From the NCBI RefSeq assembly GCF_029581575.1, contig NZ_CP089975.1, forward strand, positions 1,612,001 through 1,676,000: a DNA stretch of 64,000 nucleotides, given 5' to 3'. The notes under the pieces were generated by a model that saw only the letters and a program-made list of their open reading frames with translations, was not told the DNA's origin and ran no database searches. Position 1 is the stretch's first letter; every line of letters begins with the position of its first letter. Made by a program: the position numbers and the translations under genes. Shown here piece by piece: positions 54,480 to 63,881 of this stretch. The stretch is from Moraxella nasibovis (lineage in GTDB: Bacteria > Pseudomonadota > Gammaproteobacteria > Pseudomonadales > Moraxellaceae).

Positions 54480-54923
54480 ATGGCGACCTTCTCTCCAAGC
54501 CCCCAGTTTTCTAAGCGCTGGCTTGCCGCACCCAGTGTCGTCAAGCAAGCCTTTCATCAAGAGCTTGATGACATCATTCACATGTTAGGCAGCGATGTGC
54601 CTGCTGCACATTATCAATTCACCCATCAAGACTTTGGCGGTGCCGTTGAAGAATTGCTCACCACTTATGGCAATAACAGCGAACCTACCAAGCTGGTGCA
54701 CAGCTTTGACAGCACGCCACTTGGCACAAAAAGCACGGGCGAGTTTAGCAAAACAGACCTTGCCGAAGTTGAGGCACGCATCAGTGCCAAGCTGTCAGCA
54801 CAGCTGGATGATTTTTTGAATGAACATCTAACACAGCTGTCCGCCGACCTAAAAACTTGGGTGGCAACCGCAGTAAAAAACGAGCTGAGCGGTCACCAAA
54901 AAAACGACACGCACAACGCATGA
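54480..54923 (+). CDS. Conserved hypothetical protein upstream of ubiM
   Basis: 147 residues from the ATG at 54480. It is soluble and without a signal peptide. The C-terminal half is predicted mostly helical and charged (EVEARISAKLSAQLDDFLNEHLTQLSADLKTWV), possibly a coiled coil. No family is recognised. It lies between apbE and ubiM on the same strand with short gaps (57 and 46 nt), so cotranscription is plausible. Confidence 0.6.
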   Translation: MATFSPSPQFSKRWLAAPSVVKQAFHQELDDIIHMLGSDVPAAHYQFTHQDFGGAVEELLTTYGNNSEPTKLVHSFDSTPLGTKSTGEFSKTDLAEVEARISAKLSAQLDDFLNEHLTQLSADLKTWVATAVKNELSGHQKNDTHNA

Positions 54924-54969
54924 TTAGCCACAGCACACCCAAGACCTACCACTGACTAACGAGAACATC

Positions 54970-56160
54970 ATGAGCCGTCAAAGCGACATCATCGTCATCG
55001 GCGCAGGTCCCGTCGGACTTGCTTTTGCCAGATATTTTAAAGGCACAGATTTACAAATCACTGTGCTGGATAAAGCACCCCTAAGCAGCATTGAAAGCCC
55101 TGCTTATGACGGTCGAGAGATCGCTTTGACGCACCACTCCAAAGAAATCCTACAAAACTTAGGGGCATGGCAGCGCATTGATGAATCCGACATCTACCCC
55201 CTAAAAGACGCCAAGGTGTTCAATGGCGGCTTTGACTACGGTCTGCATTTTAAAGTCCCCAAAGACCTAAAAATCATGAGCTCCACCGACCGTCTGGGCA
55301 ACCTTATCTCCAATCACAACATCAGACAAGCCCTGTATGATGAAGTCAAAACCCTGCCCAATGTAGAGCTTATGACCGATGTCGGCATCAAGCACATTGA
55401 CACCGATGATCAGTCAGCCAAAGTTCATCTTACCGACGGCGAGACTCTGCACGCCAAGCTCATCATCGGTGCTGACTCTCGGATGTCTTTTGTGCGAAAA
55501 GCACTTGGCATCGGTGCGCAGATGAATGACTTTGGGCGCACGGTGATCGTCTTTCGAGTTCGCCACCCTTTATCCAACGAGGCAACCGCCCAAGAGTGCT
55601 TTTTCTATGGGCGCACGCTTGCGCTTTTGCCACTGCACGACCATCTGACCAACTGCGTCATCACCCTAGATAACACCCAAGCCGCCAAACTGCTCGCCCT
55701 ATCACCAGACGCACTTGCCAATGAAGCTCAGCGTATGATGGGCGACAAGCTGGGTGCTTGCTCGATCGCAGGCACGGTGCATCATTATCCGCTGACGGGT
55801 GTCCATGCCAATACTTTCATCGCCAAGCGTGCGGCGCTCATCGGCGATGCGGCGGTGGGTATGCACCCTGTGACAGCACACGGCTACAATCTGGGGCTAT
55901 CTAGCGTCGATACACTGGGTAGGCTCATCATTGATGCGCACCTTGATGACAAAGACATCGCAAGCCCTACCCTGCTACATAAATACAATCTAAACCACCA
56001 AGCGCACACTCGCCCACTGTATCATGGCACCAACACGCTGGTATCACTATTTACCAATGACGCCCGCCCCATGCGCATCGTCCGAGACGCTGCCTTACGC
56101 ATCAGTAACAACCTACCGCCCGTAAAGCGCTGGATCACAGGTCAGCTGACAGGCAAATAA
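54970..56160 (+). CDS. ubiM: FAD-dependent ubiquinone-biosynthesis hydroxylase, UbiM type
   Basis: 396 residues of the UbiH/UbiF/VisC family. The N-terminal FAD motif VIGAGPVGLAFA, the YDGREIALTHHS substrate/FAD segment and the C-terminal GDAAVGMHPVTAHGYNLGLSS block are seen. The last has AHGYN where UbiH/UbiF have GQG, and with PLYHGTN it matches the Neisseria UbiM group, which hydroxylates more than one ring position. I assign UbiM from recalled family sequence; generic UbiH-family membership is certain. Confidence 0.85.
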   Translation: MSRQSDIIVIGAGPVGLAFARYFKGTDLQITVLDKAPLSSIESPAYDGREIALTHHSKEILQNLGAWQRIDESDIYPLKDAKVFNGGFDYGLHFKVPKDLKIMSSTDRLGNLISNHNIRQALYDEVKTLPNVELMTDVGIKHIDTDDQSAKVHLTDGETLHAKLIIGADSRMSFVRKALGIGAQMNDFGRTVIVFRVRHPLSNEATAQECFFYGRTLALLPLHDHLTNCVITLDNTQAAKLLALSPDALANEAQRMMGDKLGACSIAGTVHHYPLTGVHANTFIAKRAALIGDAAVGMHPVTAHGYNLGLSSVDTLGRLIIDAHLDDKDIASPTLLHKYNLNHQAHTRPLYHGTNTLVSLFTNDARPMRIVRDAALRISNNLPPVKRWITGQLTGK

Positions 56161-56190
56161 CAAAAAACCTGCTAAAAAGCAGGTTTTAAT
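56161..56190 (+). terminator. Rho-independent terminator of ubiM
   Basis: AAAACCTGCT / AGCAGGTTTT type stem with a short A-rich loop, immediately after the ubiM stop. Confidence 0.7.
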
Positions 56191-56199
56191 ACTTGCGCA

Positions 56200-56478
56200 T
56201 CAGTGCGGATGAAACAGCTTGAAGTGATAAATCAGCGCCAAGCCCACCGCCCAAACCACCGCCTGAAACAGCAGTACGAAGCGTTTTTGTCCTGCGGTGG
56301 CAGTCGGCATTTTATTACCTGCCTTGATGCTGATAAAATCAGCCAACACGGACAGCACCGCACACAGCGCAAAGGCATGATAAGCATAGCCATTATTCTG
56401 AGTGATGCTGATCGCCACCGACATCACCCCCACAAAAAACAGCGTCAATGATAAAATATTGGCAAACCGCTTATTCAT
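56200..56478 (-). CDS. Small membrane protein of unknown function
   Basis: 92 residues with three hydrophobic segments (about 7-24, 32-50 and 66-86) and a short basic loop. No signature is recognised. It follows the ABC-transporter genes on the same strand after 13 nt and may be the last gene of that transcript. Confidence 0.55.
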   Translation of the reverse strand: MNKRFANILSLTLFFVGVMSVAISITQNNGYAYHAFALCAVLSVLADFISIKAGNKMPTATAGQKRFVLLFQAVVWAVGLALIYHFKLFHPH

Positions 56479-56491
56479 AAAAATCCCTTTA

Positions 56492-57286
56492 TCAGCCTAG
56501 TAGCAATGCGTCATCAGCGACTTTTTCGCCACGAGTTTTTTCAAACATATCTAGTAGATCCTGCACCGTCATGCCATGGCGATCACTGCCAGAGACATCA
56601 AGCACCACCTTGCCCTGATGAAGCATTACAGTGCGAGTGCCGTGCGTGAGTGCCTGCTGCATAGAATGCGTTACCATCATCGTGGTAAGCTGCCCTTCTT
56701 GGACGATTTGATCGGTGAGTGCCAACACAAAAGCGGCAGTTTTTGGGTCCAGTGCGGCAGTATGCTCGTCCAGTAGCAAAATCTTGGACGGCTGTAAACT
56801 TGCCATCAATAGGCTCACCGCTTGGCGTTGTCCGCCAGACAGTAGCCCCATGCGGTCAGTCAGGCGGTTTTCCAGACCAAGTTTTAGCACCGACAGTTTT
56901 TCACGGAAAATCTCACGGTTATTGCCGTTCAATGCCGCCGACAGACTGCGAGTACCGCCACGCTTGAACGCCAACGCCATATTTTCTTCAATGGTCAAAG
57001 CCTCGCAAGTGCCTGCCATCGGATCTTGGAACACACGGGCGACCAGATGACTGCGTTTGTGCGTAGGCAGTTTGGTCACATCGGTGCCATTGATGACGAT
57101 AGAGCCAGAATCAGGGCGAATCGCACCGCTGATGGTGTTCAAAAAAGTGGATTTGCCCGCCCCATTCGTACCGATGACGGTCACAAATTCGCCTTCTTCG
57201 ATGTGTAGGCTAATGCCTTGCAAGGCGGGGTTTTCAATAGGTGTGCCTTTGTTGAAAGTTAGGCGTAAGTCGTTTGCAATCATCAT
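56492..57286 (-). CDS. ABC transporter ATP-binding protein (partner of the tandem substrate-binding lipoproteins)
   Basis: 264 residues from the ATG at 57286, with GGGAGAA upstream. Walker A GTNGAGKST, signature LSGGQRQAVSLLMA and Walker B ILLLDEHTAALDP are all present. It resembles ATPases of transporters using PF04392-type (ABC_sub_bind, TrpX-like) binding proteins. The permease gene is 15 nt upstream, so they form one unit. Substrate unknown. Confidence 0.9.
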   Translation of the reverse strand: MMIANDLRLTFNKGTPIENPALQGISLHIEEGEFVTVIGTNGAGKSTFLNTISGAIRPDSGSIVINGTDVTKLPTHKRSHLVARVFQDPMAGTCEALTIEENMALAFKRGGTRSLSAALNGNNREIFREKLSVLKLGLENRLTDRMGLLSGGQRQAVSLLMASLQPSKILLLDEHTAALDPKTAAFVLALTDQIVQEGQLTTMMVTHSMQQALTHGTRTVMLHQGKVVLDVSGSDRHGMTVQDLLDMFEKTRGEKVADDALLLG

Positions 57287-57301
57287 AAGAACTTCTCCCA
57301 A

Positions 57302-58228
57302 CTATTTACTTACTGTTTTTTGAGCAGTTTTACCAACGCCCAAAGCAGACAGCACTTTAGCACGGTATTTTGGTAGCATCAGCACGATAACCACAAGCAG
57401 TGCCGTTACTAGGTTTAGATCTTGCGGTCCAAAGCCAATACTACGCAAGGTTTGGCTAGATAGAGCAATTTGGATAAATAGCTTATACAGCACCGCACCG
57501 ATGACCACCGACAGCGTGATCCAAAAAATTCGCTTGGCAGTCAGCACTGTCTCGCCGATGATCACAGCAGCAAGACCGATGACGATCGTACCGATACCGA
57601 TGGACACATCAGCACCACCCTGCGTCTGCACGAACAACGCCCCAGACAACGCAATCAAGCCGTTGCTAATCGCCATACCCAGCACGATCATCATTGGCGT
57701 GTTAATGCCTTGCGCCTGTGCCATTTTTGGGTTTGAGCCTGTGGCACGCATCGCAAGCCCTGTTTGCGTGCTAAAAAACCAATCCAAAAATAGCTTGGCA
57801 AGCACCACCACCGCAAGAGCGACCAGCACACGCACCCAAGTGCCATTATTACCGTCAATAAATGCACTAAAAACTGTCGGCTCGCCAAGCAGTGATAAGT
57901 TTGGCGCGCCCATGATGCGTAGATTGATGGAATACAAGGCAGTCATTACCAAGATGCCAGCAAGCAGGTGCAAAATGCCAAGTTTGACATTCAAAAATGC
58001 CGTCACCACGCCTGCTGCCATGCCTGCTGCCATGCCAAGCATACAAGCGATCCACGGATTGACACCTGACACGATAGCCAGTGCCGCTACCGCACCGCCC
58101 AATGGGAAACTACCATCAGCCGTCAAATCAGGAAAATCTAAAATGCGGAACGAAATGAGCACGCCCAGCGCCATCAGCGCATAAATCAGACCGCTCTCCA
58201 ACGCCCCAAAAAAGGCAATCATTGACAT
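57302..58228 (-). CDS. ABC transporter permease
   Basis: 308 residues from the ATG at 58228 (MSMIAFFGALESG), with AGGAA upstream. About eight hydrophobic spans of the LivH/LivM-like permease type (LESGLIYALMALGVLISFRILDFPDLT, then ATGSNPKMAQAQGINTPMMIVLGMAISNGLIALSGAL), as in TrpY-like transporters. It pairs with the ATPase gene downstream and the two binding-protein genes upstream. Confidence 0.9.
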   Translation of the reverse strand: MSMIAFFGALESGLIYALMALGVLISFRILDFPDLTADGSFPLGGAVAALAIVSGVNPWIACMLGMAAGMAAGVVTAFLNVKLGILHLLAGILVMTALYSINLRIMGAPNLSLLGEPTVFSAFIDGNNGTWVRVLVALAVVVLAKLFLDWFFSTQTGLAMRATGSNPKMAQAQGINTPMMIVLGMAISNGLIALSGALFVQTQGGADVSIGIGTIVIGLAAVIIGETVLTAKRIFWITLSVVIGAVLYKLFIQIALSSQTLRSIGFGPQDLNLVTALLVVIVLMLPKYRAKVLSALGVGKTAQKTVSK

Positions 58229-58251
58229 AAGTATTCCTAAAATTAAGCAAA

Positions 58252-58285
58252 AAACACACACCAAAAATCATCACGGTGTGTGTCA
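58252..58285 (-). terminator. Hairpin between the binding-protein gene and the permease gene
   Basis: ACACACACC (58254-58262) / GGTGTGTGT (58275-58283) followed on the minus strand by a T-run. It would let part of the transcripts end after the binding-protein gene, giving more binding protein than permease. Confidence 0.65.
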
Positions 58286-58414
58286 TTGTCTTATTTTAAC
58301 ACTTTATGCGTCGTTTGTGTATGGGCAATTATCGTAAAAACCAATCAATACGCCATTTTTTTCGTAAAATCCAATAAAATTAACGCATGGTTATGAGTTA
58401 AATTGCCCAAAGTC

Positions 58415-59431
58415 TTATTCGATGACCTTGCTGGCGCGATCAACGATCGACTGCGGTACAGTGATGCCCTGCTCGGCGGCATATTTTTTACTCACCAACA
58501 AATCAAGCGTCTGCGCTGCATAGACAGGGATGTCGCCTGCTTTTTCACCTTTTAGGATACGAGCGGTGATTTTACCAGTCTCACGACCCAAATCTTTATA
58601 ATTCACACCCAACGCCACAGACGCACCACGCTCGATGACGCTTGGGTCTGACGATACCAATGGGATTTTTGCTTCTTTGGCAACTTGGGTCAAGGCTTCA
58701 TAAGCATTGATGACATTGTTGTCGGTTGAGGTGTAGATCACATCCACCTTGCCGACCAAGCTTTGCGCTGCCATGGCGATGTCGCTGGACTTCTGCGCTG
58801 GTGCTTCGACGATGGTGATGCCTTGTGCTTCGGCGATTTGTTTAAGGTTTTTTAAGGTGACTGTTGAGTTTACTTCACCTGGGCTATACACAAAGCCGAT
58901 GTTTTTCACCGCAGGCAGCAGCTCTTTGATGAGCGCCACTTGTGGCTCTAGCGGCAGCACATCAGACGCACCTGTGACATTCGTGCCAGAGCCGTCTAGT
59001 TTGCCGACCAATTTGGCTTCCACAGGCTCGGTGACAGCCGAGAATACCACAGGAATGGTGTTGGTCGCAGAGACGACGGCTTGCGCTGATGGCGTGGCGA
59101 TGGCGATGATGGCGTCTGGATTGTCAGCGGCAAATTGCTTGGCGATCTGACCTGCCGTTGCCATGTTGCCTTGGGCAGATTGGAAATTGACCGTTAAGTT
59201 GTCACCTTCTTTAAAGCCAGCAGCCGCAAGCTCTTCGATCGCACCTTGACGCACCGCATCCAAGGCTGGGTGTTCTACGATGGCGGTGATGGCGACAGTT
59301 TTGGCATCGACGCCAGCATCGGTTGAAGTGTTGGCCGCTTGGTTGTTATTGCCACAGCCAAATAAAGCAGCACTTAATAAAGTGACGCCCAGCAGTTTTG
59401 CAAATCCATTAACACGATTTGGGTTGTACAT
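58415..59431 (-). CDS. ABC transporter substrate-binding lipoprotein, copy 1
   Basis: 338 residues from the ATG at 59431, with GGAGAATG upstream. Signal peptide with lipobox LFGC, then an ABC_sub_bind (PF04392) fold: AITAIVEHPALDAVRQG, NLTVNFQSAQGNMATAGQIAKQF, TPSAQAVV and VYSPGEVNSTVTLKNLK. Close paralogue of the next gene. TrpX-like relatives bind aromatic amino acids in streptococci, but the ligand here is unknown. Confidence 0.9.
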   Translation of the reverse strand: MYNPNRVNGFAKLLGVTLLSAALFGCGNNNQAANTSTDAGVDAKTVAITAIVEHPALDAVRQGAIEELAAAGFKEGDNLTVNFQSAQGNMATAGQIAKQFAADNPDAIIAIATPSAQAVVSATNTIPVVFSAVTEPVEAKLVGKLDGSGTNVTGASDVLPLEPQVALIKELLPAVKNIGFVYSPGEVNSTVTLKNLKQIAEAQGITIVEAPAQKSSDIAMAAQSLVGKVDVIYTSTDNNVINAYEALTQVAKEAKIPLVSSDPSVIERGASVALGVNYKDLGRETGKITARILKGEKAGDIPVYAAQTLDLLVSKKYAAEQGITVPQSIVDRASKVIE

Positions 59432-59660
59432 GACATTCTCCATTTTCAAGCTCATAAAAGCGCCCAAGGGCGATGTGACAAAAGATGATTTATCATAAAC
59501 AAAATATTGGTAAATTTCAATCTTTCATCACGATTTTTTATACCAACCCAAGCATCGGCCAAAAGTGTCCAAATACAATAAAAAAGCTTAAAAGGCTTTG
59601 GCAGCCTTGATGAGCATTCTTATGGCGGCAGCTTGGGTGTTTAAAATCACTGAATGCCAA

Positions 59661-60704
59661 TCACTGTGCTCTTGGCGTGGTATCGACATCGATGGCGTCT
59701 TTTTTGACTTCATCAGTCAAAGACACGCCTTGCTCGGCAGCGTGTTTTGGGCTGACATACAGGGTCAGCGTGTTCATGATTTGTGGCTGGATTTCGCTTG
59801 GTTTTTTGCCATCCAGCACGCCTGCCACCATCTTGGCAGTCACCACACCAAAATCAAAATCATTCACGCCCAATGCCGCCGCCGCACCACGACGCACGCT
59901 AAATTCATCAGAGGCGATGATTGGCAAGTCAAGCTCGTTCGCCACTTGGACCATCGCCTCCATCGCTGAGGCGACATTATTATCAAGCGAAGTATAAATC
60001 AAATCAGCACGACCGTCCAAGGCACGAGTCGCCGCCGCCACATCAGCCGAGCGGTTGGCAGGAATGTCCACCAAAGTCATGCCATATTTTGGCAAAATCT
60101 CTTGTAAGCGGTCTTTTAGGGCAAGAGAATTTGCTTCGCCTGGGCTATACACATAGCCGATACGCTTGGCATCTGGCTTGACTTTGGTAAATAGCTCAAT
60201 CTGCGGTTCAAGTGGTAGCTGGCTAGACAGACCTGTGATGTTCGCCTGAGTTGCCACATTATTATTATCAATCAATTTGGCGGCAACAGGGTCGGAGACA
60301 GCCGTATAAACAAGCGGGACAGTCTGGGTGGCTGCCGCAAGGCTTTGGGCGGTTGGGGTGGAAATGGCGACAATCGCATCAGGATTGTCGGCAGCAAATT
60401 GCTTGGCGATCTGAGCGGCGGTCGCCATGTTGCCTTGGGCGGATTGGAAATTGACCGTCAAATTTTGACCGTCTTTATAGCCCAAATCAGCAAGACCTGC
60501 GATGACACCACGGCGAATGTCGTCAAGCGATGGGTGTTCAACGATGGCACTGATGGCGATCGTTTTGGCTTCTTTAGTCGCTGTTTCGGCAGTGTCCGCC
60601 TTTGGCTCTTGGGCTTGGTTTTGGGTTTTGTCTTGACCACAGCCAACCAAGCCAGCCACCGAAAGCGCAATCGCAGACAGCTTTAATGTGTGAAAATGTT
60701 GCAT
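59661..60704 (-). CDS. ABC transporter substrate-binding lipoprotein, copy 2
   Basis: 347 residues from the ATG at 60704, with TTGGAG upstream. Lipobox LVGC, a charged linker and the same PF04392 fold as copy 1: AISAIVEHPSLDDIRRG, NLTVNFQSAQGNMATAAQIAKQF and VYSPGEANSLALKDRLQ. The two copies are highly similar through residues about 50-180 and diverge toward the C-terminus. First gene of the transporter cluster; about 190 bp separate it from copy 1. Confidence 0.9.
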   Translation of the reverse strand: MQHFHTLKLSAIALSVAGLVGCGQDKTQNQAQEPKADTAETATKEAKTIAISAIVEHPSLDDIRRGVIAGLADLGYKDGQNLTVNFQSAQGNMATAAQIAKQFAADNPDAIVAISTPTAQSLAAATQTVPLVYTAVSDPVAAKLIDNNNVATQANITGLSSQLPLEPQIELFTKVKPDAKRIGYVYSPGEANSLALKDRLQEILPKYGMTLVDIPANRSADVAAATRALDGRADLIYTSLDNNVASAMEAMVQVANELDLPIIASDEFSVRRGAAAALGVNDFDFGVVTAKMVAGVLDGKKPSEIQPQIMNTLTLYVSPKHAAEQGVSLTDEVKKDAIDVDTTPRAQ

Positions 60705-60902
60705 CTTTTTCTCCAAAAGGAATCTGCCAGCAGGCAAACTCGACACTATGAAATTTTCCGTTGTGCTAATACTGTCGTTATCCGTGATAACAGGCCATTG
60801 TAACACATTCATTACAATTTTTCATAATATATCAATATTCATTAAAATTTAATATTCATTAAAAATTCAATAATCGCAAAATCCCATTTTTCACAACAAA
60901 AA

Positions 60903-60931
60903 AAAATCCCAAAAATAACTTTTGGGATTTT
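60903..60931. terminator. Terminator after the 61-kb lipoprotein gene
   Basis: AAAATCCCAAAA / TTTTGGGATTTT stem with a 5-nt loop. On the minus strand it is followed by a T-run, 14 nt past the lipoprotein stop. Confidence 0.8.
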
Positions 60932-60944
60932 ATCAAAACAACCA

Positions 60945-61994
60945 TCAATAGGTGTCATTGGTCTCAACGATGGTGATCTCACCAGAATTAGCAGCAGGCT
61001 GAGCGGCAGATGTGCTGTCACTTCTCGGCTCGGCGGCTGGGGTCGCCTTTGGCTCTGCTGCTTTCACGCTCGTTTTTACCGATGGTTGAGCGTTCGAGCT
61101 TTGCTCTGTTCTCACCACGGTTTTAGTTTGCTCAGTGCGTACAGATTTCACCGATGGTGTGTCAGACGCTGCTTTTTCTCGAGCTGGGCGAGTGCTTGTG
61201 TTTTCAACATTGTTGGTATTGACAGGCTCACGCTTAGGTCTTGGCTGCGTCGTCGTTTCTGTTCTCACCTCGGTTCTGGTCTTAACCTCAGGGCGCTGCA
61301 CCTCTGCTGGGCGAGACTCACGCTCACGCACCTCAGACTGCTGAATGCGCGGGGTGGCAATCGGCGTCACAGGCTCCAAACGAACGGTTGGGGCATTTTG
61401 CGCATGGGTGTGCGAATCATCCGCCATGCCGTGCGTCGCCGCCACCAAAGTATCTGCCACCAAAGTCAAGATGGCATTGTCCGTACCGATGATTGCTTTA
61501 TTATCCTCGATGGTATAAGTAAAGCCCTTTGCCATCAAGCGATGACCGCCCACCAGCGCAGCACCTGCCTCGGCAGCCTGCTCATCTAGTGGCGCAAGAC
61601 CCGATGTCTCAAAGACCTGATTGGCATAAGCGACATCTTGGCTTGGCAATGTAAACTGCACATCTGCCTGACAAGTGGCGCCTGATGCCACGACATTTTG
61701 CAGGTCGATGTTCACTTCGGTCAGCTTTTGACGCACTTGCTGCTCCAAGCCTAGGCGTGATGCATCGTCATAATTTTGAGTCGCCGCCAGTGCCTGATCC
61801 AAAAGACCCGCTTGCAGCGCATCCACCAAACGATTACGCAGACTTGGCTCATCGCAGACAGCCACGATTTCCTGCACGACAGGCTCGCTGACCGCCACCT
61901 GCGTCTCAGGCGCTTCTTCTTTCTTACTGCACGCTGCCGCCAAAACCACCACGGATGCGCCCACGGCGTACTTTAATGCACTGATTTTTTTCAT
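60945..61994 (-). CDS. Lipoprotein with a long Thr/Arg/Glu-rich C-terminal tail
   Basis: 349 residues from the ATG at 61994 (MKKISALKYAVG). The lipobox AAAC lipidates Cys22. Residues about 45-190 form a compact, probably folded region with two Cys (VCDEP and TCQADV) that could pair. From about 200 to the end it is low-complexity and rich in Arg, Thr, Glu, Ser and Pro, with repeated EVRTE/VRTEQ words. Function not recognised; an envelope-tethered protein is likely. Confidence 0.65.
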   Translation of the reverse strand: MKKISALKYAVGASVVVLAAACSKKEEAPETQVAVSEPVVQEIVAVCDEPSLRNRLVDALQAGLLDQALAATQNYDDASRLGLEQQVRQKLTEVNIDLQNVVASGATCQADVQFTLPSQDVAYANQVFETSGLAPLDEQAAEAGAALVGGHRLMAKGFTYTIEDNKAIIGTDNAILTLVADTLVAATHGMADDSHTHAQNAPTVRLEPVTPIATPRIQQSEVRERESRPAEVQRPEVKTRTEVRTETTTQPRPKREPVNTNNVENTSTRPAREKAASDTPSVKSVRTEQTKTVVRTEQSSNAQPSVKTSVKAAEPKATPAAEPRSDSTSAAQPAANSGEITIVETNDTY

Positions 61995-62168
61995 AGGACA
62001 CTCATTTGCTCTAAAATTCAATCACGGATGCGCCCAGTTGTGCTAAAATACAGACCATCCGACAAATACTCGGCATTATAACACAGCCAACGGCACTTTT
62101 TAAGCACAGATAGACACAAAATCTTCGTATCCATAGCCATTTTTATCTTCCATTACCCAAAAAAGACC

Positions 62169-62975
62169 ATGAATGTTAGCACCGACCACACCGCCACCGA
62201 CCGCAATTTTGACCCCATTGCCGACCATTTTGCCAAAAAAGTCTATGGCGGTCTTAAAGGACAAATCCGTCTGGCGGTACTAGAACGAGACATCAGCCAT
62301 GCCGTCCGCACACTAAGCGCAAGGCTTGGACGACCCTTAAAAGTGCTTGATGTCGGTGCAGGACTTGCCCAAATCAGTCTTGTCCTCGCCAAAGACCATC
62401 ACTGCACCATCAATGACATCTCTGCCAATATGATAGACAAGGCAAAACAAGTCGCCTGCGAGCAAAATCTGCACGACATTCGCTTCATCACTTGCCCTTA
62501 TCAAGAGCTTGGGCGTGCCATCAAAGGCGAAAAATTTGATCTGATTCTTTGTCATGCGGTGCTAGAATGGCTGGGCAAGCCTTGGCAAATCATGGATTTT
62601 TTTGATGAATTTTTGGCAGACGATGGCGTGCTGTCGCTGTGCTTTTATAACCCTGCCAGCCTGATTTATCGCAATCTGATTATGGGCAATTTTTATCAAT
62701 TAGACAAGCCAAAACCTGCCGACAACAAAAGCCTAACACCCAACAATCCTGTACAAAATGACGAAGTGGAAAGCTGGCTGTCGTCTCGTGGCTATGTCGT
62801 ACAGGCTCGCTCGGGCATTCGGGTGTTTTCAGATTACACCCCTTTAAAGCGTGGCGGGCTAACCAACCTTGATGCCGTGATTGACATGGAACTTCGCTAC
62901 TCACAGCAAATGCCATTTCGCCTGATGGGTCGTTATTTGCACATTTTGGCAAACAAACCCGCCATTCGGTTGTAA
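62169..62975 (+). CDS. cmoM: tRNA 5-carboxymethoxyuridine methyltransferase CmoM
   Basis: 268 residues. SAM-dependent methylation of cmo5U34 to mcmo5U in a subset of tRNAs, the step after CmoB. The DRNFDPIADHFAKKVYGGLKGQIRLAVL start, the SAM motif VLDVGAGLAQIS, the LILCHAVLEWLGKPW segment and the LSLCFYNPAS...MGNFYQLD stretch align with E. coli CmoM (SmtA). With cmoA and cmoB at 35-37 kb the pathway is complete in this window. Confidence 0.9.
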   Translation: MNVSTDHTATDRNFDPIADHFAKKVYGGLKGQIRLAVLERDISHAVRTLSARLGRPLKVLDVGAGLAQISLVLAKDHHCTINDISANMIDKAKQVACEQNLHDIRFITCPYQELGRAIKGEKFDLILCHAVLEWLGKPWQIMDFFDEFLADDGVLSLCFYNPASLIYRNLIMGNFYQLDKPKPADNKSLTPNNPVQNDEVESWLSSRGYVVQARSGIRVFSDYTPLKRGGLTNLDAVIDMELRYSQQMPFRLMGRYLHILANKPAIRL

Positions 62976-63107
62976 AACACTCGGTCAATGATTGGCGTGC
63001 GCTATGGGCAAAAGATTTTTTACTCCTGCGATGCACAGCAAAACCCACATGATGAATGCCATTCTGCGGCCATTTTAAAAAATTGACACCAAAACCACAC
63101 ACCAATT

Positions 63108-63881
63108 TTATAACAAATACCGCCCAAGCACTGCATTGACCACACTTTCGGTGCGTAAAATACGACTGCCCAAACCCACAGGTACGACACCCACCGACTT
63201 TAACAGCTCAATTTCATAAGGCACAAAACCGCCTTCTGCGCCGATGGCAATGAATGTCGGCAAACCCTCTGTGCGACAAAATTCCCCAAAAGGCATGCTG
63301 TCATAAGGATGAAAAACCACCGCCTGCCCCACTTTTGCCCGCCCCATTTTGTCATCAGGCTTGCCATCTTTCATGCTTGGCAGAGCTGGTCTGATTACAG
63401 ATGGCAACTCATCTTGCACAAAAGGCTTAAACCGCTTGGCAAGTGTGATGACAGGTGGCACGGTATCTACGCCCTGTTGCAGCCCTTCTATGACAAATTC
63501 ATCAAGGCGAGCCAAAAGTGGCGAACTCCAATAGCTTTTGTCCGTGCGAACGCTATTTACCAAGATGATGTGATCCACACCGATTGCCGTCATGTCCATG
63601 ACTAGCCGTCTTAGCACCTTTGGGCGTGGCAAGGCAAGCATGAGCGTTACGCCCAGTTTTTTTGGGGGTGGTGTGTCTAGCACGACATCCATCAATACCG
63701 CCTGCCGTTCGCTCATCTCCATCAGCACACCACGCCCTATTTTTCCGCCCAGACAACCGATTTTTAGCACATCGCCAATGTCTGCTTTGAGTACGCTTTT
63801 GATGTGCGCCAGCTGATTGGGGTCACTGATGGTGGCTTGATTGCCATCAAAACAGTTTGGGCTTAATAACAAAATATTCAT
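63108..63881 (-). CDS. rsmE: 16S rRNA (uracil(1498)-N(3))-methyltransferase RsmE
   Basis: 257 residues. A SPOUT-fold methyltransferase acting on U1498 of 16S rRNA. The N-terminal PUA-like part and the C-terminal knot (IAIGAEGGFVPYEIELLKSVGVVPVGLGSRILRTESVV) are both present. The ILRTETA-type end motif is intact as RILRTESVV. Convergent with cmoM. The last 110 bp of the window hold no recognisable feature. Confidence 0.94.
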   Translation of the reverse strand: MNILLLSPNCFDGNQATISDPNQLAHIKSVLKADIGDVLKIGCLGGKIGRGVLMEMSERQAVLMDVVLDTPPPKKLGVTLMLALPRPKVLRRLVMDMTAIGVDHIILVNSVRTDKSYWSSPLLARLDEFVIEGLQQGVDTVPPVITLAKRFKPFVQDELPSVIRPALPSMKDGKPDDKMGRAKVGQAVVFHPYDSMPFGEFCRTEGLPTFIAIGAEGGFVPYEIELLKSVGVVPVGLGSRILRTESVVNAVLGRYLL

